DNA from: Bacillota bacterium
GTDB lineage: Bacteria > Bacillota > Clostridia > Christensenellales > Aristaeellaceae
Direction of reading: 5' to 3'
DNA length: 64,000 bases
Assembly (NCBI GenBank): GCA_023459275.1
Contig: JAEWVC010000041.1
Span: forward strand, 59,293-123,292
The notes below the pieces were generated by a model, which worked only from the letters and a program-made list of their open reading frames with translations, did no database searches and was not told where the DNA came from. Position 1 is the stretch's first letter; each line of letters begins with the position of its first letter. Position numbers and translations under genes: made by a program. Of this stretch, positions 34,518 to 44,241 are shown one piece after another.

Positions 34518-36053
34518 ATGCTTTCCCGGACCCTGGGCTTTGGCTTGAGCGGCGTGGACGGCTTTGCCGTGGCGGTGGAGGTGTTTATCTCCAACGGCCT
34601 TCCCGCCTTTGAGCTGGTGGGCCTGCCCGACGCTTCCGTCAAGGAGAGCAAGGACAGGGTCCGCGCGGCCATCATGAACAGCGGTTTCCGCATGCCGGTA
34701 GCCAGGGTGACGGTAAACCTGGCCCCCGCGGATCTGCGCAAAGAAGGCCCGGCCTTTGACCTGCCCATCGCCGTGGCAATCCTGCAGGCCAGCGGGCAGG
34801 CGGCGTTTCCGGAGCTTATGGATATGATGCTCATGGGGGAACTGTCCCTGCAGGGGGACCTGAACCCCGTCAGGGGCGCGCTGCCCATGGTGATCAGCGC
34901 CCACGGACAGGGGATCATGAAGGTGATACTGCCCGAAAAGAACGCCAAAGAGGTGGAAAGCATCCAGGGCATGCAGGTGTTTCCCGCCGCCACGCTGCTG
35001 GAGGTTGTGCGCCACCTGACGGGGCAAAGCCGCATCCCCGCCCAGGCGCAAAAGAGCTATGAAAGCTGCCTTCACCAGCAGGCGCCGGATACCCATGATC
35101 TGAATCAGGTGCGGGGGCAGTCCCTGGCCCGCAGGGCGCTGGAGATTGCCGCCGCCGGGGGACATAATTTGCTGTTGATTGGGGTTCCCGGCAGCGGCAA
35201 GACCATGCTGGCACGGTGCCTGCCCGGCATCCTGCCGCCCATGACCTTTCAGGAGGCGCTGGAAACCACGCGGCTGCATTCCATCGTGGGAGACCTGCCC
35301 CCGGAGGGCGGGCTGATGATTCGCCGGCCTTTTCGGGCGCCGCATCACAGCGCATCCCTGCCGGCGCTGGTGGGCGGCGGGCAGACGGCCAAGCCGGGGG
35401 AGGTATCCCTGGCCCACAACGGCGTGCTGTTCCTGGATGAATTGCCCGAATTTTCCCGCAATGCCCTGGAAGCCCTCCGCCAGCCCCTGGAGGATGGGAT
35501 CGTCTCCGTCTCCCGCATCCAGGCCCAGTCCCGCTATCAGGCCCGGTGCATGCTGGTGGCCAGCATGAACCCCTGCCCCTGCGGCTTTTACGGCAGCCGG
35601 GTAAAGCAGTGCCGCTGCGGCCAGCATGAGATCAGGCGGTATCTGGACCGCATCAGCGGGCCGCTGCTGGACCGTATCGATATCCAGGTGGAGGTGGATG
35701 CGGTGCCCGTGGAGGAGATTCAGGCCACAGGCCGGGAGGAATCCTCCCAAACCGTCAGGGAGCGGGTGCAAAAGGCAAGGCTTTTGCAGCAGGAGCGGTA
35801 CCGGAAGGAGAATATCTTCTGCAATGCGCAGCTGGACGCCAGGCAATTAAAGCTCTATTGCGCGCTGCCTGCCGCGGCGCAGGAGGTGCTCCACCTGGCC
35901 ATGGCGCGCTACGGCATGAGCATGCGGGCTTACGGCCGTATTTTGAAGGTGGCCCGCACCATCGCGGACCTTCGGGGCGGGGGAGATATGGTCACCGAGG
36001 ATGTGGCGGAGGCCATTAGGTACCGTAACCTGGACGGGAAATATTGGAGGTAG
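34518..36053 (+). CDS. YifB/ComM-family Mg-chelatase-like AAA+ ATPase
   Basis: A 511-residue protein. The N-terminal domain starts MLSRTLGFGLSGVDGFAVAV with the family phrase ELVGLPDASVKESKDRVRAA. The AAA+ core has Walker A GVPGSGKT, Walker B GVLFLDELPEF and FRAPHHSAS. A C-terminal domain with a small Cys cluster (NPCPCGFYG, CRCGQ) follows. Homologue ComM acts as a helicase in branch migration during natural transformation in proteobacteria; being next to dprA supports a DNA-uptake or recombination role. The stop is two bases from the dprA ATG. Confidence 0.92.
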   Translation: MLSRTLGFGLSGVDGFAVAVEVFISNGLPAFELVGLPDASVKESKDRVRAAIMNSGFRMPVARVTVNLAPADLRKEGPAFDLPIAVAILQASGQAAFPELMDMMLMGELSLQGDLNPVRGALPMVISAHGQGIMKVILPEKNAKEVESIQGMQVFPAATLLEVVRHLTGQSRIPAQAQKSYESCLHQQAPDTHDLNQVRGQSLARRALEIAAAGGHNLLLIGVPGSGKTMLARCLPGILPPMTFQEALETTRLHSIVGDLPPEGGLMIRRPFRAPHHSASLPALVGGGQTAKPGEVSLAHNGVLFLDELPEFSRNALEALRQPLEDGIVSVSRIQAQSRYQARCMLVASMNPCPCGFYGSRVKQCRCGQHEIRRYLDRISGPLLDRIDIQVEVDAVPVEEIQATGREESSQTVRERVQKARLLQQERYRKENIFCNAQLDARQLKLYCALPAAAQEVLHLAMARYGMSMRAYGRILKVARTIADLRGGGDMVTEDVAEAIRYRNLDGKYWR

Positions 36054-36055
36054 CC

Positions 36056-37150
36056 ATGGCATATACCATGGAGGAGCGGTGCCGCATCTGGCTAAGCCAG
36101 GCGGACATGGGCAGCAGGAAAATAGGCAGGCTGCTTGCCGTCTACGGCAGCGCGGAAGCCGTATGGGAAGCGTTTTCCCCGGCCATGGGGAAAGCCCTGG
36201 GGGAAGCATCAGGCCGTATGCTTGCGCAGCACCGCGATGCCGGGGTGATGGAGCGCAGCGAAGCGGACATGGAAAAGCTGGGTGTTTCGGCGCTGTTTCC
36301 CGGGGACGGGCTGTATCCGCCCCTGCTTACCAATATCTCCGGCCCGCCCCCCGTGCTGTACGCGCTGGGCGATCCATCTATCCTTCGGGGAAGAGTCATG
36401 GCGCTGGTGGGTACCCGCACACCCAGCCGCTACGGCCGGGAAGCGGCCTTCTCCCTGGGGAAGGAGCTGGGCCGGAGGGGAGTGACGGTAGTCAGCGGCT
36501 TTGCCAGGGGCATTGATACCGCCGCCCATTCCGGATGCCTTGCGGGCGGGGGAAAGACCGCCGCGGTATTGGGCTGCGGGCTGGATGTGACGTATCCTCC
36601 CGAAAATGAAGAATTGCGCCGAAGCCTTTTGGACGCGGGCGGCTTGCTCCTGTCGGAGTATCCCCTGGGGACAAAGCCCGCCAACTATCATTTTCCCGAC
36701 CGCAACCGCATTTTGAGCGGTGTCAGCCATGGTGTGGCGTTATTGGAGGGCAGGCTGAAAAGCGGCGGAATGATCACCGTAACCCATGCGCTGGACCAGG
36801 GGCGGGAAGTGTTCGCCCTCCCCGGCCCCGTGAACCGGGAGGGAGCGGAGGCGCCCAACAGGCTGCTCCGGGAGGGGGCGCGGCCTGTTACCTGCGCCGG
36901 GGATATTCTGGAAGATATGGGCTGGGAGGATGCAGCCCCGCCGTTTGTGCCCGGTGTGCCGGGCCCCGATATTCCGGGCCGGGAGAAGATAGAGGCGCTT
37001 TTGCGGCGGGAGGATATGACCTTTGAGGAACTGGTCCAGGCCCTTTCTATGGACGCGGCGCCGCTCAATTCGTTCTTGACAATCCTGGAGCTAGCGGGAA
37101 TAATAAAGAAATCCGCTGGAAACCTCTACTCTTTGGCGGACACCCATTGA
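36056..37150 (+). CDS. dprA: DNA processing protein DprA
   Basis: A 364-residue protein that loads RecA on incoming single-stranded DNA. The Rossmann-like DprA core is clear: LVGTRTPSRYG, VVSGFARGIDTAAHSG, TAAVLGCGLDVTYPPENEEL, LLSEYPLGTKPANYHFPDRN. The N-terminus has a short helical domain. The C-terminus (about 305-364) forms a winged-helix-like tail (EALLRREDMTFEELVQAL). The ATG at 36056 follows GGAGG from the end of yifB. Intact and of normal length. Confidence 0.94.
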   Translation: MAYTMEERCRIWLSQADMGSRKIGRLLAVYGSAEAVWEAFSPAMGKALGEASGRMLAQHRDAGVMERSEADMEKLGVSALFPGDGLYPPLLTNISGPPPVLYALGDPSILRGRVMALVGTRTPSRYGREAAFSLGKELGRRGVTVVSGFARGIDTAAHSGCLAGGGKTAAVLGCGLDVTYPPENEELRRSLLDAGGLLLSEYPLGTKPANYHFPDRNRILSGVSHGVALLEGRLKSGGMITVTHALDQGREVFALPGPVNREGAEAPNRLLREGARPVTCAGDILEDMGWEDAAPPFVPGVPGPDIPGREKIEALLRREDMTFEELVQALSMDAAPLNSFLTILELAGIIKKSAGNLYSLADTH

Positions 37151-37199
37151 TCAAAGCCGCCGCCGGGGCGGCAAAAAGTTTAGCATGGAGGGTATCTTT

Positions 37200-39329
37200 G
37201 TGGCAACAGACACCAAGCTGGTCATCGTGGAATCACCTGCCAAGGCGCGCACCATCGCCAAATTTCTGGGGAAAGGGTACAAGGTGGAGGCCTCCCAGGG
37301 CCACATCCGCGATCTGCCCAAATCCCAAATCGGCGTGGACGTGGACCACGATTTTGATTTGAAATATATTACCATCCGCGGCCGGGGCAAGATCCTCACC
37401 AAGATCCGCAAGGAGGCGAAGAACGCCTCGCAGATCCTGCTGGCTACCGACCCTGATCGGGAAGGGGAAGCCATCTCCTGGCATCTGGCGCAGACCTTGG
37501 GCATCGATACGGAGAAGCCTTGCCGCATCGAGTTCCATGAGGTTACCAAAAAGGCCGTGCAAAACGCCCTGAAATCCCCGCGCCCCATCGATATGGGCCG
37601 GGTGGACGCCCAGCAGGCCCGCCGGGTGCTGGACCGGCTGGTGGGCTACAAGATCAGCCCGCTGCTGTGGGCCAAGGTGAAAAAGGGGCTCTCCGCCGGC
37701 CGCGTGCAGAGCGTGGCCACCAGGATGGTGGTTTTGCGCGAGGAGGAGATCGAGGCCTTCATTCCCGAGGAATATTGGGACGTTATCGCCAAGGCGCAGA
37801 TGTACACCATCAGGGGCCGCAAGATGCACTTTGCCGCAAGGCTTATTTCCCTGGACGGCGTGAAGGCTGATATCAAAACGCAGGCGGACGCGGAAAGCGC
37901 GGCAGACCGTATCAAAAATACGCGGTTTGCCGTGTATGGCGTAAAGAACGGCGAGCGCAGAAAGACCCCCGCCGCGCCCTTTACCACCTCCTCCCTGCAG
38001 CAGGAGGCCAGCAGGAAGCTGAACTACACCACCGCCAAAACCATGCAGGTGGTGCAGCAGCTTTACGAAGGCATCGAGCTTGAAAACAAGGACATTCAGG
38101 GCCTGGTCACCTATATCCGCACCGACTCCGTGCGCATTTCCGAAGACGCCCTGGAAGCGGTCAGGCAGTATATTCCGGAGCGCTTCGGCAAGGAATTCCT
38201 GCCGGAGGCACCCAACGAGTTCAAGGGCCGCAAGAACGCCCAGGAGGCCCATGAGGCCATCCGGCCTACGGACGTCAGGCGCACGCCCGAAAGCATCAAG
38301 GCCTTTTTGTCAAAGGAGCAGTTCAGCCTTTACCGCCTGATTTATTCCAGGTTTTTGGCCAGCCAGATGATGCCGGCCTTGTATGATACCCTGACCCTGG
38401 AGATCGGCGGAAACGGCGTGATGCTCCGCTTCTACGGCGAGCACAAGAAGTTCCCCGGCTTTACCAGCGTGTATGAGGAAAGCAGCGACGAGGATGTGCA
38501 AAGCAGCGAAACCACCCTGCCCCAGATGAAGGAAGGCGACGCTGTGGCGGTGGAGGAAGTGGAAAGCCAGCAGCACTTTACCCAGCCTCCGGCCAGGTAT
38601 ACCGAAGCCTCCCTGGTCAGAACGCTGGAGGAAAAGGGCATTGGCCGCCCCAGCACCTACGCCCCCACCATCACCACCATCATCACCAGGGGATACGTGA
38701 GCCGGGAAAAGAAGCGCCTGTATCCCACGGAGCTTGGCCGCATGGTTACGGACATGATGGAGCAGTATTTTTCGAAAATCGTGGACACGGAATTCACCGC
38801 CGAAATGGAAGATGAGCTGGACGGCGTGGAAGAGGGTGGCGCCGACTGGCGGGATATTCTGCGCTCCTTTTACCCGCCCTTTGTGGAAACGCTGAAAAAG
38901 GCGGAGGAGCAGGTGGAAAAGGTGCATATCGCCGACGAGGTCAGCGATATCCCCTGCGACCAATGCGGCGCCATGATGGTGTACAAGATGGGGCGCTTCG
39001 GGAAATTCCTGGCCTGCCCCAATTTCCCGGAATGCCGCAACACCAAGCCGATTGTAACCTATATTGAGGCCCCCTGCCCCAAGTGCGGAAAGCGCCTGAT
39101 GGAAAAGAACAGCCGCAAGAACAGAAAGTTTTATGGCTGCGAGGGATATCCCGAGTGCGATTTCGTCAGCTGGGAACTGCCTGTTAAGGAACGGTGCCCC
39201 CAGTGCGGCAGTTACATGACCGAGAAGGTGGGCCGCAAAGGGGAAGTCTGGCATCTTTGCGCCAATGAAACCTGCCGCCACCGGGTAAAGGTGGAGATCC
39301 CGCAAACCGAGGAGGACGTCCTGGAATGA
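37200..39329 (+). CDS. topA: DNA topoisomerase I
   Basis: A 709-residue type IA topoisomerase that relaxes negative supercoils. GTG at 37200 is preferred over the ATG at 37185, because GGAGGG lies seven bases before it. The Toprim domain has VIVESPAKARTIAKFLG and LATDPDREGEAISWHL. The catalytic Tyr is in LVTYIRTDSVR (Tyr305). The C-terminus holds three CxxC zinc ribbons: CDQCGAMMVYK with a matching CPNFPEC, CPKCGKRL, and CPQCGSYM. It is coupled to trmFO by a 4-base overlap. Confidence 0.95.
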   Translation: MATDTKLVIVESPAKARTIAKFLGKGYKVEASQGHIRDLPKSQIGVDVDHDFDLKYITIRGRGKILTKIRKEAKNASQILLATDPDREGEAISWHLAQTLGIDTEKPCRIEFHEVTKKAVQNALKSPRPIDMGRVDAQQARRVLDRLVGYKISPLLWAKVKKGLSAGRVQSVATRMVVLREEEIEAFIPEEYWDVIAKAQMYTIRGRKMHFAARLISLDGVKADIKTQADAESAADRIKNTRFAVYGVKNGERRKTPAAPFTTSSLQQEASRKLNYTTAKTMQVVQQLYEGIELENKDIQGLVTYIRTDSVRISEDALEAVRQYIPERFGKEFLPEAPNEFKGRKNAQEAHEAIRPTDVRRTPESIKAFLSKEQFSLYRLIYSRFLASQMMPALYDTLTLEIGGNGVMLRFYGEHKKFPGFTSVYEESSDEDVQSSETTLPQMKEGDAVAVEEVESQQHFTQPPARYTEASLVRTLEEKGIGRPSTYAPTITTIITRGYVSREKKRLYPTELGRMVTDMMEQYFSKIVDTEFTAEMEDELDGVEEGGADWRDILRSFYPPFVETLKKAEEQVEKVHIADEVSDIPCDQCGAMMVYKMGRFGKFLACPNFPECRNTKPIVTYIEAPCPKCGKRLMEKNSRKNRKFYGCEGYPECDFVSWELPVKERCPQCGSYMTEKVGRKGEVWHLCANETCRHRVKVEIPQTEEDVLE

Positions 39330-40642
39330 ACCGCGCTGTGGTGGTGGGCGCCGGCCTGGCCGGCGCGGAAGCCGCCTGGCAGCTTGCCAGCCGCGGGATT
39401 CCGGTAACGCTCGTTGAAATGAAGCCGGAAAAGTTCACCCCGGCCCATCATGACGGGCGCATGGCGGAGCTGTGCTGCTCCAACAGCCTGCGCTCGGACA
39501 GGCTGGCGAATGCGGTGGGGCTTCTGAAGGCGGAGATGCGTCTTTTGGATTCTCTGGTAATGAAGGCGGCGGATGCCACCCGTGTGCCTGCTGGAGGCGC
39601 GCTGGCGGTGGACCGGGAGGGGTTTTCCCAATATATCACCGACGCGCTTCACAGTCATCCGCTGGTGGCGGTGGAACACCGGGAAATGACGGAGATCCCG
39701 GAGCCGCCGGCGATCATTGCCACCGGGCCCCTGACCGGGGATGCGCTGGCGGAGACGGTTGCGCGGCTTACGGGCAGAGAGTCCCTGCATTTTTATGATG
39801 CCGCCGCGCCCATCGTGACGCTGGACTCCCTGAACATGGACAAGATTTTCAGGGAATCCCGCTATGGCCGCGGCGAGGATTACCTGAACTGCCCCATGGA
39901 CCAGGCGCAGTACGACGCCTTCGTGCAGGCGCTTGTGGCGGCGGAAACGGCCCCGGTCCACGGGTTTGAGGAAACCATGGTCTTCGAGGGCTGCATGCCT
40001 GTGGAGAGCATGGCGCGAAGGGGCCATATGGCGCTGGCCTTCGGGCCGTTAAAGCCCGTGGGGCTCCGGGACCCCCATACCGGCCGGGAGCCTTACGCCG
40101 CGGTGCAGCTGAGGCAGGACAATGCGGAAGGGACGCTTTTTAACCTGGTGGGGTTCCAAACCCGGCTGAAATTCGGGGAGCAGAAGCGTGTTTTCGGCAT
40201 GATACCGGGTCTTGAAAACGCAGTGTTCGCAAGGTACGGCGTCATGCACCGCAACACCTTTCTCAAAAGTCCGGGGCTGCTGGACGCCACCTTTCAAATG
40301 AAGGAGCGGCCCGGCCTGTACTTCGCCGGCCAGATGACCGGGGTGGAAGGCTATGTGGAGAGCGCCGCCAGCGGCCTTGCGGCAGGGCTTGCGCTGGCCA
40401 TGCGGCTGAATGGCCGGGAGGCGCCCGTATTTCCCCGGTCCACCGCCATCGGGGCCATGGCCGCCTATGTGTCCACGCCCAACCGGGATTATCAGCCCAT
40501 GAACTGCTGCTTTGGCCTGATCGAGGACCTGCCTGTGGAGCCGGGGAAGAAGCGCATCCGCAACAAGGTGCAAAGGTATGAGGCCATCGCCGCGCGGTCG
40601 CTGGCCATTGTTGGGGATTTAGCCCTGAAAACGCGGGTTTGA
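39326..40642 (+). CDS. trmFO: Folate-dependent tRNA m5U54 methyltransferase TrmFO
   Basis: A 438-residue flavoprotein that methylates uridine 54 of tRNA using methylenetetrahydrofolate. The FAD fold begins AVVVGAGLAGAEAAWQLA. The family signature AELCCSNSLRSD and catalytic-region Cys in VFEGCMPVE are intact; FAGQMTGVEGYVESAASGL near the C-terminus is diagnostic. The start overlaps the topA stop (ATGA), the same neighbour as in Bacillus (topA-gid). Confidence 0.95.
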   Translation: MNRAVVVGAGLAGAEAAWQLASRGIPVTLVEMKPEKFTPAHHDGRMAELCCSNSLRSDRLANAVGLLKAEMRLLDSLVMKAADATRVPAGGALAVDREGFSQYITDALHSHPLVAVEHREMTEIPEPPAIIATGPLTGDALAETVARLTGRESLHFYDAAAPIVTLDSLNMDKIFRESRYGRGEDYLNCPMDQAQYDAFVQALVAAETAPVHGFEETMVFEGCMPVESMARRGHMALAFGPLKPVGLRDPHTGREPYAAVQLRQDNAEGTLFNLVGFQTRLKFGEQKRVFGMIPGLENAVFARYGVMHRNTFLKSPGLLDATFQMKERPGLYFAGQMTGVEGYVESAASGLAAGLALAMRLNGREAPVFPRSTAIGAMAAYVSTPNRDYQPMNCCFGLIEDLPVEPGKKRIRNKVQRYEAIAARSLAIVGDLALKTRV

Positions 40643-40705
40643 GGCGGAAGCCCGGGACAATAGGGTTTATGTGTGATAGGTTTTACGGTAAGGAGGGGAT
40701 TGGGT

Positions 40706-42061
40706 ATGATGAAAAGAATCCTGTCGTTGCTTTTGATAGCCGTTTTGCTCGCATTTGCCATTCCTGCTTTGGCGGAGGAAGATGCGCACAAGGCGTTTGC
40801 CGTCCAGTACGCCACCGATCTGATGGGCGGGCAGAAGAACGAAGAGCTGTACGCCATGTTTACTGACGCGGTGAAGGCCCAGCTTCCCAGGGAGACCTTC
40901 GATGGCGTCTGGGGTCAAATTGCGTCCATGTTCGGCGATTTTCAAGGGTTCGGCAGCTTTTCCGTGCGGGAAGCCCAGGGATATGAAACCTGCTTTCTAA
41001 CGCTTGATATGTCCAAACAGGATCTGCTGATGCAGCTTACTTTGGACCCCTCCGGCAAGGTGGCGGGATTTTTCATCACACAGGCCCCTGTGCAGCAGGA
41101 CGCGGCTGCGGAGCAGGCGGAACTTCCGGCGGGTATCGTGGAGGAAGATATCTCCGTGGGGGAGGGCGAGTGGGCGCTTGGCGGCACGCTGACGCTGCCT
41201 GAAACGGGCAGCAATTTCCCCGCTGTGGTGCTGGTGCAGGGCTCCGGCGCCAGCGACCGAAATGAGGCCGTTGGGGGAACAAAGTTCTTCCGGGATATCG
41301 CCTGGGCCTTTGCCCAAAAGGGCATCGCTGTTTTGCGCTACGACAAGCGCACCTTTGCCCACAGTGATCTGTTTACGAAGGAAGTTCAGCTTTCCTTCAC
41401 CGTGAAGGAAGAAACGGTGGACGACGCGGTGCTGGCGGGAAAACTGCTGAAGGCGGACGCGCGCATCAACGGATCGAAAATTTTTCTGCTGGGGCACAGC
41501 ATGGGCGCCATGCTTGGATCCAGGATCGCCGCCCAGGGCGAGGGTCTGTTTGCCGGCATGATCCTGGTAAGTGGCACGCCGCTGCTTTTGACGGATATCA
41601 TCATCGCCCAGAATGAGGATGTTCTTTCCAAATTGACCGTGGAGCAGCAGGCACAGCAGCAGCCCTTGCTGGACGCTGAGATAGAAAAGGTCAACGCGCT
41701 CTACCAAATGACCCCGGAGGAAGCCAAGCAGGAAACCGTATTCGGCCTGCCGGGCTATTACTTTTATGAGATGAAGCAGTATGACGCCCCGGCGCTGCTG
41801 CTTGATTTGAAGCTGCCCACCCTGATCCTGCAGGGCGGGGAGGATTTCCAGGTATCGGTGGAAAACGGCCTGGACGCATGGGAAAAAGCTCTGGGCGCGC
41901 CGGATTTTGTGACCTATAAGCTGTACCCGGAGCTCAACCACCTGATGATGAAGTATACCGGCGATCCTGCGCTTCAATACACCCTGCAGGAGTACAATAC
42001 GCCCGCCAATATGGACGGAACGGTTGCTTCGGATATGATCAACTGGATATTAGCCCACTGA
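40706..42061 (+). CDS. Secreted alpha/beta hydrolase with N-terminal DUF3887-like domain
   Basis: A 451-residue exported hydrolase. ATG ATG at 40706/40709 follows AGGAGGGG and opens a signal peptide (MMKRILSLLLIAVLLAFAIP). Residues about 30-135 resemble DUF3887 (AVQYATDLMGGQKNEELYAM). Residues about 150-450 form an alpha/beta hydrolase with oxyanion region LVQGSGASDRNE, nucleophile elbow LGHSMGAMLG, likely acid in LQGGEDFQV and likely His in ELNHLMM. It is probably an esterase or acyl-glycan hydrolase at the cell surface (inference). It occupies the place between trmFO and hslV where a XerC/CodV recombinase gene is usual. Confidence 0.85.
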   Translation: MMKRILSLLLIAVLLAFAIPALAEEDAHKAFAVQYATDLMGGQKNEELYAMFTDAVKAQLPRETFDGVWGQIASMFGDFQGFGSFSVREAQGYETCFLTLDMSKQDLLMQLTLDPSGKVAGFFITQAPVQQDAAAEQAELPAGIVEEDISVGEGEWALGGTLTLPETGSNFPAVVLVQGSGASDRNEAVGGTKFFRDIAWAFAQKGIAVLRYDKRTFAHSDLFTKEVQLSFTVKEETVDDAVLAGKLLKADARINGSKIFLLGHSMGAMLGSRIAAQGEGLFAGMILVSGTPLLLTDIIIAQNEDVLSKLTVEQQAQQQPLLDAEIEKVNALYQMTPEEAKQETVFGLPGYYFYEMKQYDAPALLLDLKLPTLILQGGEDFQVSVENGLDAWEKALGAPDFVTYKLYPELNHLMMKYTGDPALQYTLQEYNTPANMDGTVASDMINWILAH

Positions 42062-42078
42062 AGAAAGGATACTTATTT

Positions 42079-42612
42079 ATGGCCATGATGGGAACTACGA
42101 TCTGCGCCGTGCGCCGTGATGGTGTGACAGCCATTGCCGGCGACGGGCAGGTGACCATGGGGGAAAACGCGATTTTCAAATCCACCGCAAAAAAGGTGCG
42201 CAGGCTGTACCACGGCCAGGTGGCCGTGGGCTTTGCAGGGTCCGTGGCCGACGCCTTCACCCTGTGCGAACGCTTTGAGGACAAGCTGACCCAGTGCGGC
42301 GGCAACCTGGAAAGGGCCGCGGTGACGCTGGCCCAGGATTGGCGCAGCGACAAGGTGATGCGGCAATTGCAGTCCATGATGATCGTGGCGGACAAGGAAA
42401 GCATGCTGATTTTGAGCGGCACGGGCGAGGTGATCGACCCGGACGACGGCGTGGCCGCCATCGGTTCCGGCGGGAATTACGCCTTGGCCGCCGCCAGGGC
42501 GCTGGCGCAAAACACAGAACTTTCCGCCAAGGAGATCGCGGAAAAGGCGCTGCGCATCGCCGCCTCCATCTGCGTGTTCACCAACGACAATATCACGGTG
42601 GAAACGGTGTGA
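42079..42612 (+). CDS. hslV: ATP-dependent protease peptidase subunit HslV (ClpQ)
   Basis: A 177-residue Ntn-hydrolase. The N-terminus MAMMGTTICAVRRDG implies removal of five residues to expose the Thr nucleophile. GDGQVTMG, VAVGFAGSVADAF and AIGSGGNYALAAA are family marks. AAAGGA precedes the ATG. It is followed after 13 bases by hslU and forms the proteolytic core of the HslUV complex. Confidence 0.95.
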   Translation: MAMMGTTICAVRRDGVTAIAGDGQVTMGENAIFKSTAKKVRRLYHGQVAVGFAGSVADAFTLCERFEDKLTQCGGNLERAAVTLAQDWRSDKVMRQLQSMMIVADKESMLILSGTGEVIDPDDGVAAIGSGGNYALAAARALAQNTELSAKEIAEKALRIAASICVFTNDNITVETV

Positions 42613-42625
42613 CGGAGGGATGAGC

Positions 42626-43990
42626 ATGAAGATATTGACGCCCCGGGAAACCGTGCGGGAGCTTGACAGGTACATCATCGGCCAGGAGGAGGCCAAGCGG
42701 GCCGTGGCCATCGCGCTTCGCAACCGCTACCGCCGCGCCCAGGTGAGCGATGAGCTCCGGGAAGAAATTTATCCGAAAAATATTCTGATGATCGGCCCTA
42801 CCGGCGTTGGCAAGACCGAAATTGCCCGCCGCCTGGCCAAACTGGTGGACGCGCCCTTTGTGAAAGTGGAGGCCACCAAGTTTACCGAGGTGGGGTATGT
42901 GGGCCGTGATGTGGAAGGCATCATCCGCGACCTTGTGGAGAATGCCGTGCGCATGGTGAAGGAAGAATTTGAGAAAAAAGTGCAAACCCGCGCCCAGGTG
43001 CTGGCGGAGGACAGGCTGGTGACGCTGCTCATCCATCCGCCTAGGAAGGGCGGCGGCAATCCCCTGGAGTTTTTGCTGGGGAACAAAAAGGAGCCGGAAC
43101 TGACCGGCGAGGAGCAGCAGAAGCTTTCCACCCAAAAGGAGGAGGTCCGCCAGCAGCTTTTGAAGGGTGAGTTGGAGGACCGGGAGCTGGAGGTGGAGGT
43201 AGAGGAAACCATGCCTCAGCTGGAGGTGGGGGGAAGCTCCATCAGCATCGGCGACATGATGGGCGGCATGGTGCCCAAAAAGACGAAGATCCGCCGGGTG
43301 AAGGTGAAGGAAGCCCGGAAGATCCTGCTTTCCGAGGAATCCTCCAAGCTCATCGACCAGGACGCGGTGCAGGAGGAAGCGGTCAAACGGGCCGAACAGC
43401 ACGGCATTGTGTTTATCGATGAGATCGACAAGATTGCGGGGCGGTCTTCCGGCCACGGCCCGGATGTCAGCAGGGAGGGCGTTCAGCGGGACATCCTGCC
43501 CATTGTGGAGGGCAGCACGGTAAACACCAAGTACGGCGCTGTGCGCACGGACTTCATGCTTTTCATTGCGGCGGGAGCCTTCCATGTGGCCAAGGTCACG
43601 GACCTGATCCCGGAACTCCAGGGCCGCTTCCCCGTACATGTCAATTTGAAGAGCCTGACCAAGGAGGATTTTTCAAAAATCCTCACCCAGCCGGACAACG
43701 CGCTCACCAGGCAGTATGAGGCATTGCTGGCTGTGGACAACGTGTTTTTGCGCTTTGACGAAGGCGCCATCAATGCTGTGGCAGATGCGGCCTTTGCCGC
43801 CAACGAGTCGGGCGAGGACATCGGCGCCCGCCGCCTGCATGCCGTATTCGAGGATCTTTTGGAGGATATCTCCTTCAATGCCGGCGGTGACAACATGCCA
43901 AGAGTGGACCTGAACATCACCGGCGAGTATGTGAAGGAACACCTGCACAGGGAGAGCAAGGACGCGGACGTGAGAAGGTTCATTTTGTAA
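42626..43990 (+). CDS. hslU: ATP-dependent protease ATPase subunit HslU (ClpY)
   Basis: A 454-residue AAA+ unfoldase partner of HslV. The ATG at 42626 is preferred, because GGAGG is one base from the ATG at 42620 and seven from this one. Walker A GPTGVGKTEIARR, Walker B IVFIDEIDKIAG, the pore loop region FTEVGYVGRDV, and the I-domain between the Walker motifs are complete. The C-terminal RRFIL tail that docks into HslV is present. It ends the block; codY, the usual next gene, is missing. Confidence 0.95.
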   Translation: MKILTPRETVRELDRYIIGQEEAKRAVAIALRNRYRRAQVSDELREEIYPKNILMIGPTGVGKTEIARRLAKLVDAPFVKVEATKFTEVGYVGRDVEGIIRDLVENAVRMVKEEFEKKVQTRAQVLAEDRLVTLLIHPPRKGGGNPLEFLLGNKKEPELTGEEQQKLSTQKEEVRQQLLKGELEDRELEVEVEETMPQLEVGGSSISIGDMMGGMVPKKTKIRRVKVKEARKILLSEESSKLIDQDAVQEEAVKRAEQHGIVFIDEIDKIAGRSSGHGPDVSREGVQRDILPIVEGSTVNTKYGAVRTDFMLFIAAGAFHVAKVTDLIPELQGRFPVHVNLKSLTKEDFSKILTQPDNALTRQYEALLAVDNVFLRFDEGAINAVADAAFAANESGEDIGARRLHAVFEDLLEDISFNAGGDNMPRVDLNITGEYVKEHLHRESKDADVRRFIL

Positions 43991-44005
43991 GTGTGTTGGG
44001 AGCGT

Positions 44006-44047
44006 ATGCGGGGAGGGAAATTTTTTCAAAAATGCCCCTCCCCGCAT
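44006..44047. terminator. Terminator after hslU
   Basis: ATGCGGGGAGGG (44006-44017) pairs with CCCTCCCCGCAT (44036-44047). The loop contains T6 and A5 runs that extend the stem. Confidence 0.7.
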
Positions 44048-44107
44048 CCCACCCCCAAAACTTCATAAGAGGACAAGAAAAAAGATTTCCTTACGAGGAG
44101 AAGGTAC

Positions 44108-44190
44108 GTGCAGTGCCGGATGAGGGAAGGCCGGTTGCTGCTTGTATTTGTGATTTCAACGAGGCGCCTGTTTTGAGGGCAGCCTTTTTT
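44108..44190 (+). promoter_or_regulatory. Possible leader peptide and weak terminator (former codY position)
   Basis: A 22-codon frame starts at GTG 44108 behind GAGGAGAAGG and ends with TGA at 44176. It overlaps an imperfect hairpin AGGC..GCCT followed by T6 (44162-44190). It could be a short leader or simply the decayed end of a lost gene. No homology recognised. Confidence 0.3.
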
Positions 44191-44241
44191 ATTTTCCGTA
44201 TGCGGGCCGGAAGATTTCATCTGTGACCGCGTGGCTTGCGG

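Noticed and set aside
33852..35846. A 664-codon minus-strand frame across the glycosyltransferase/yifB junction
   Set aside because: Antisense shadow; both plus-strand genes have clear catalytic motifs here.
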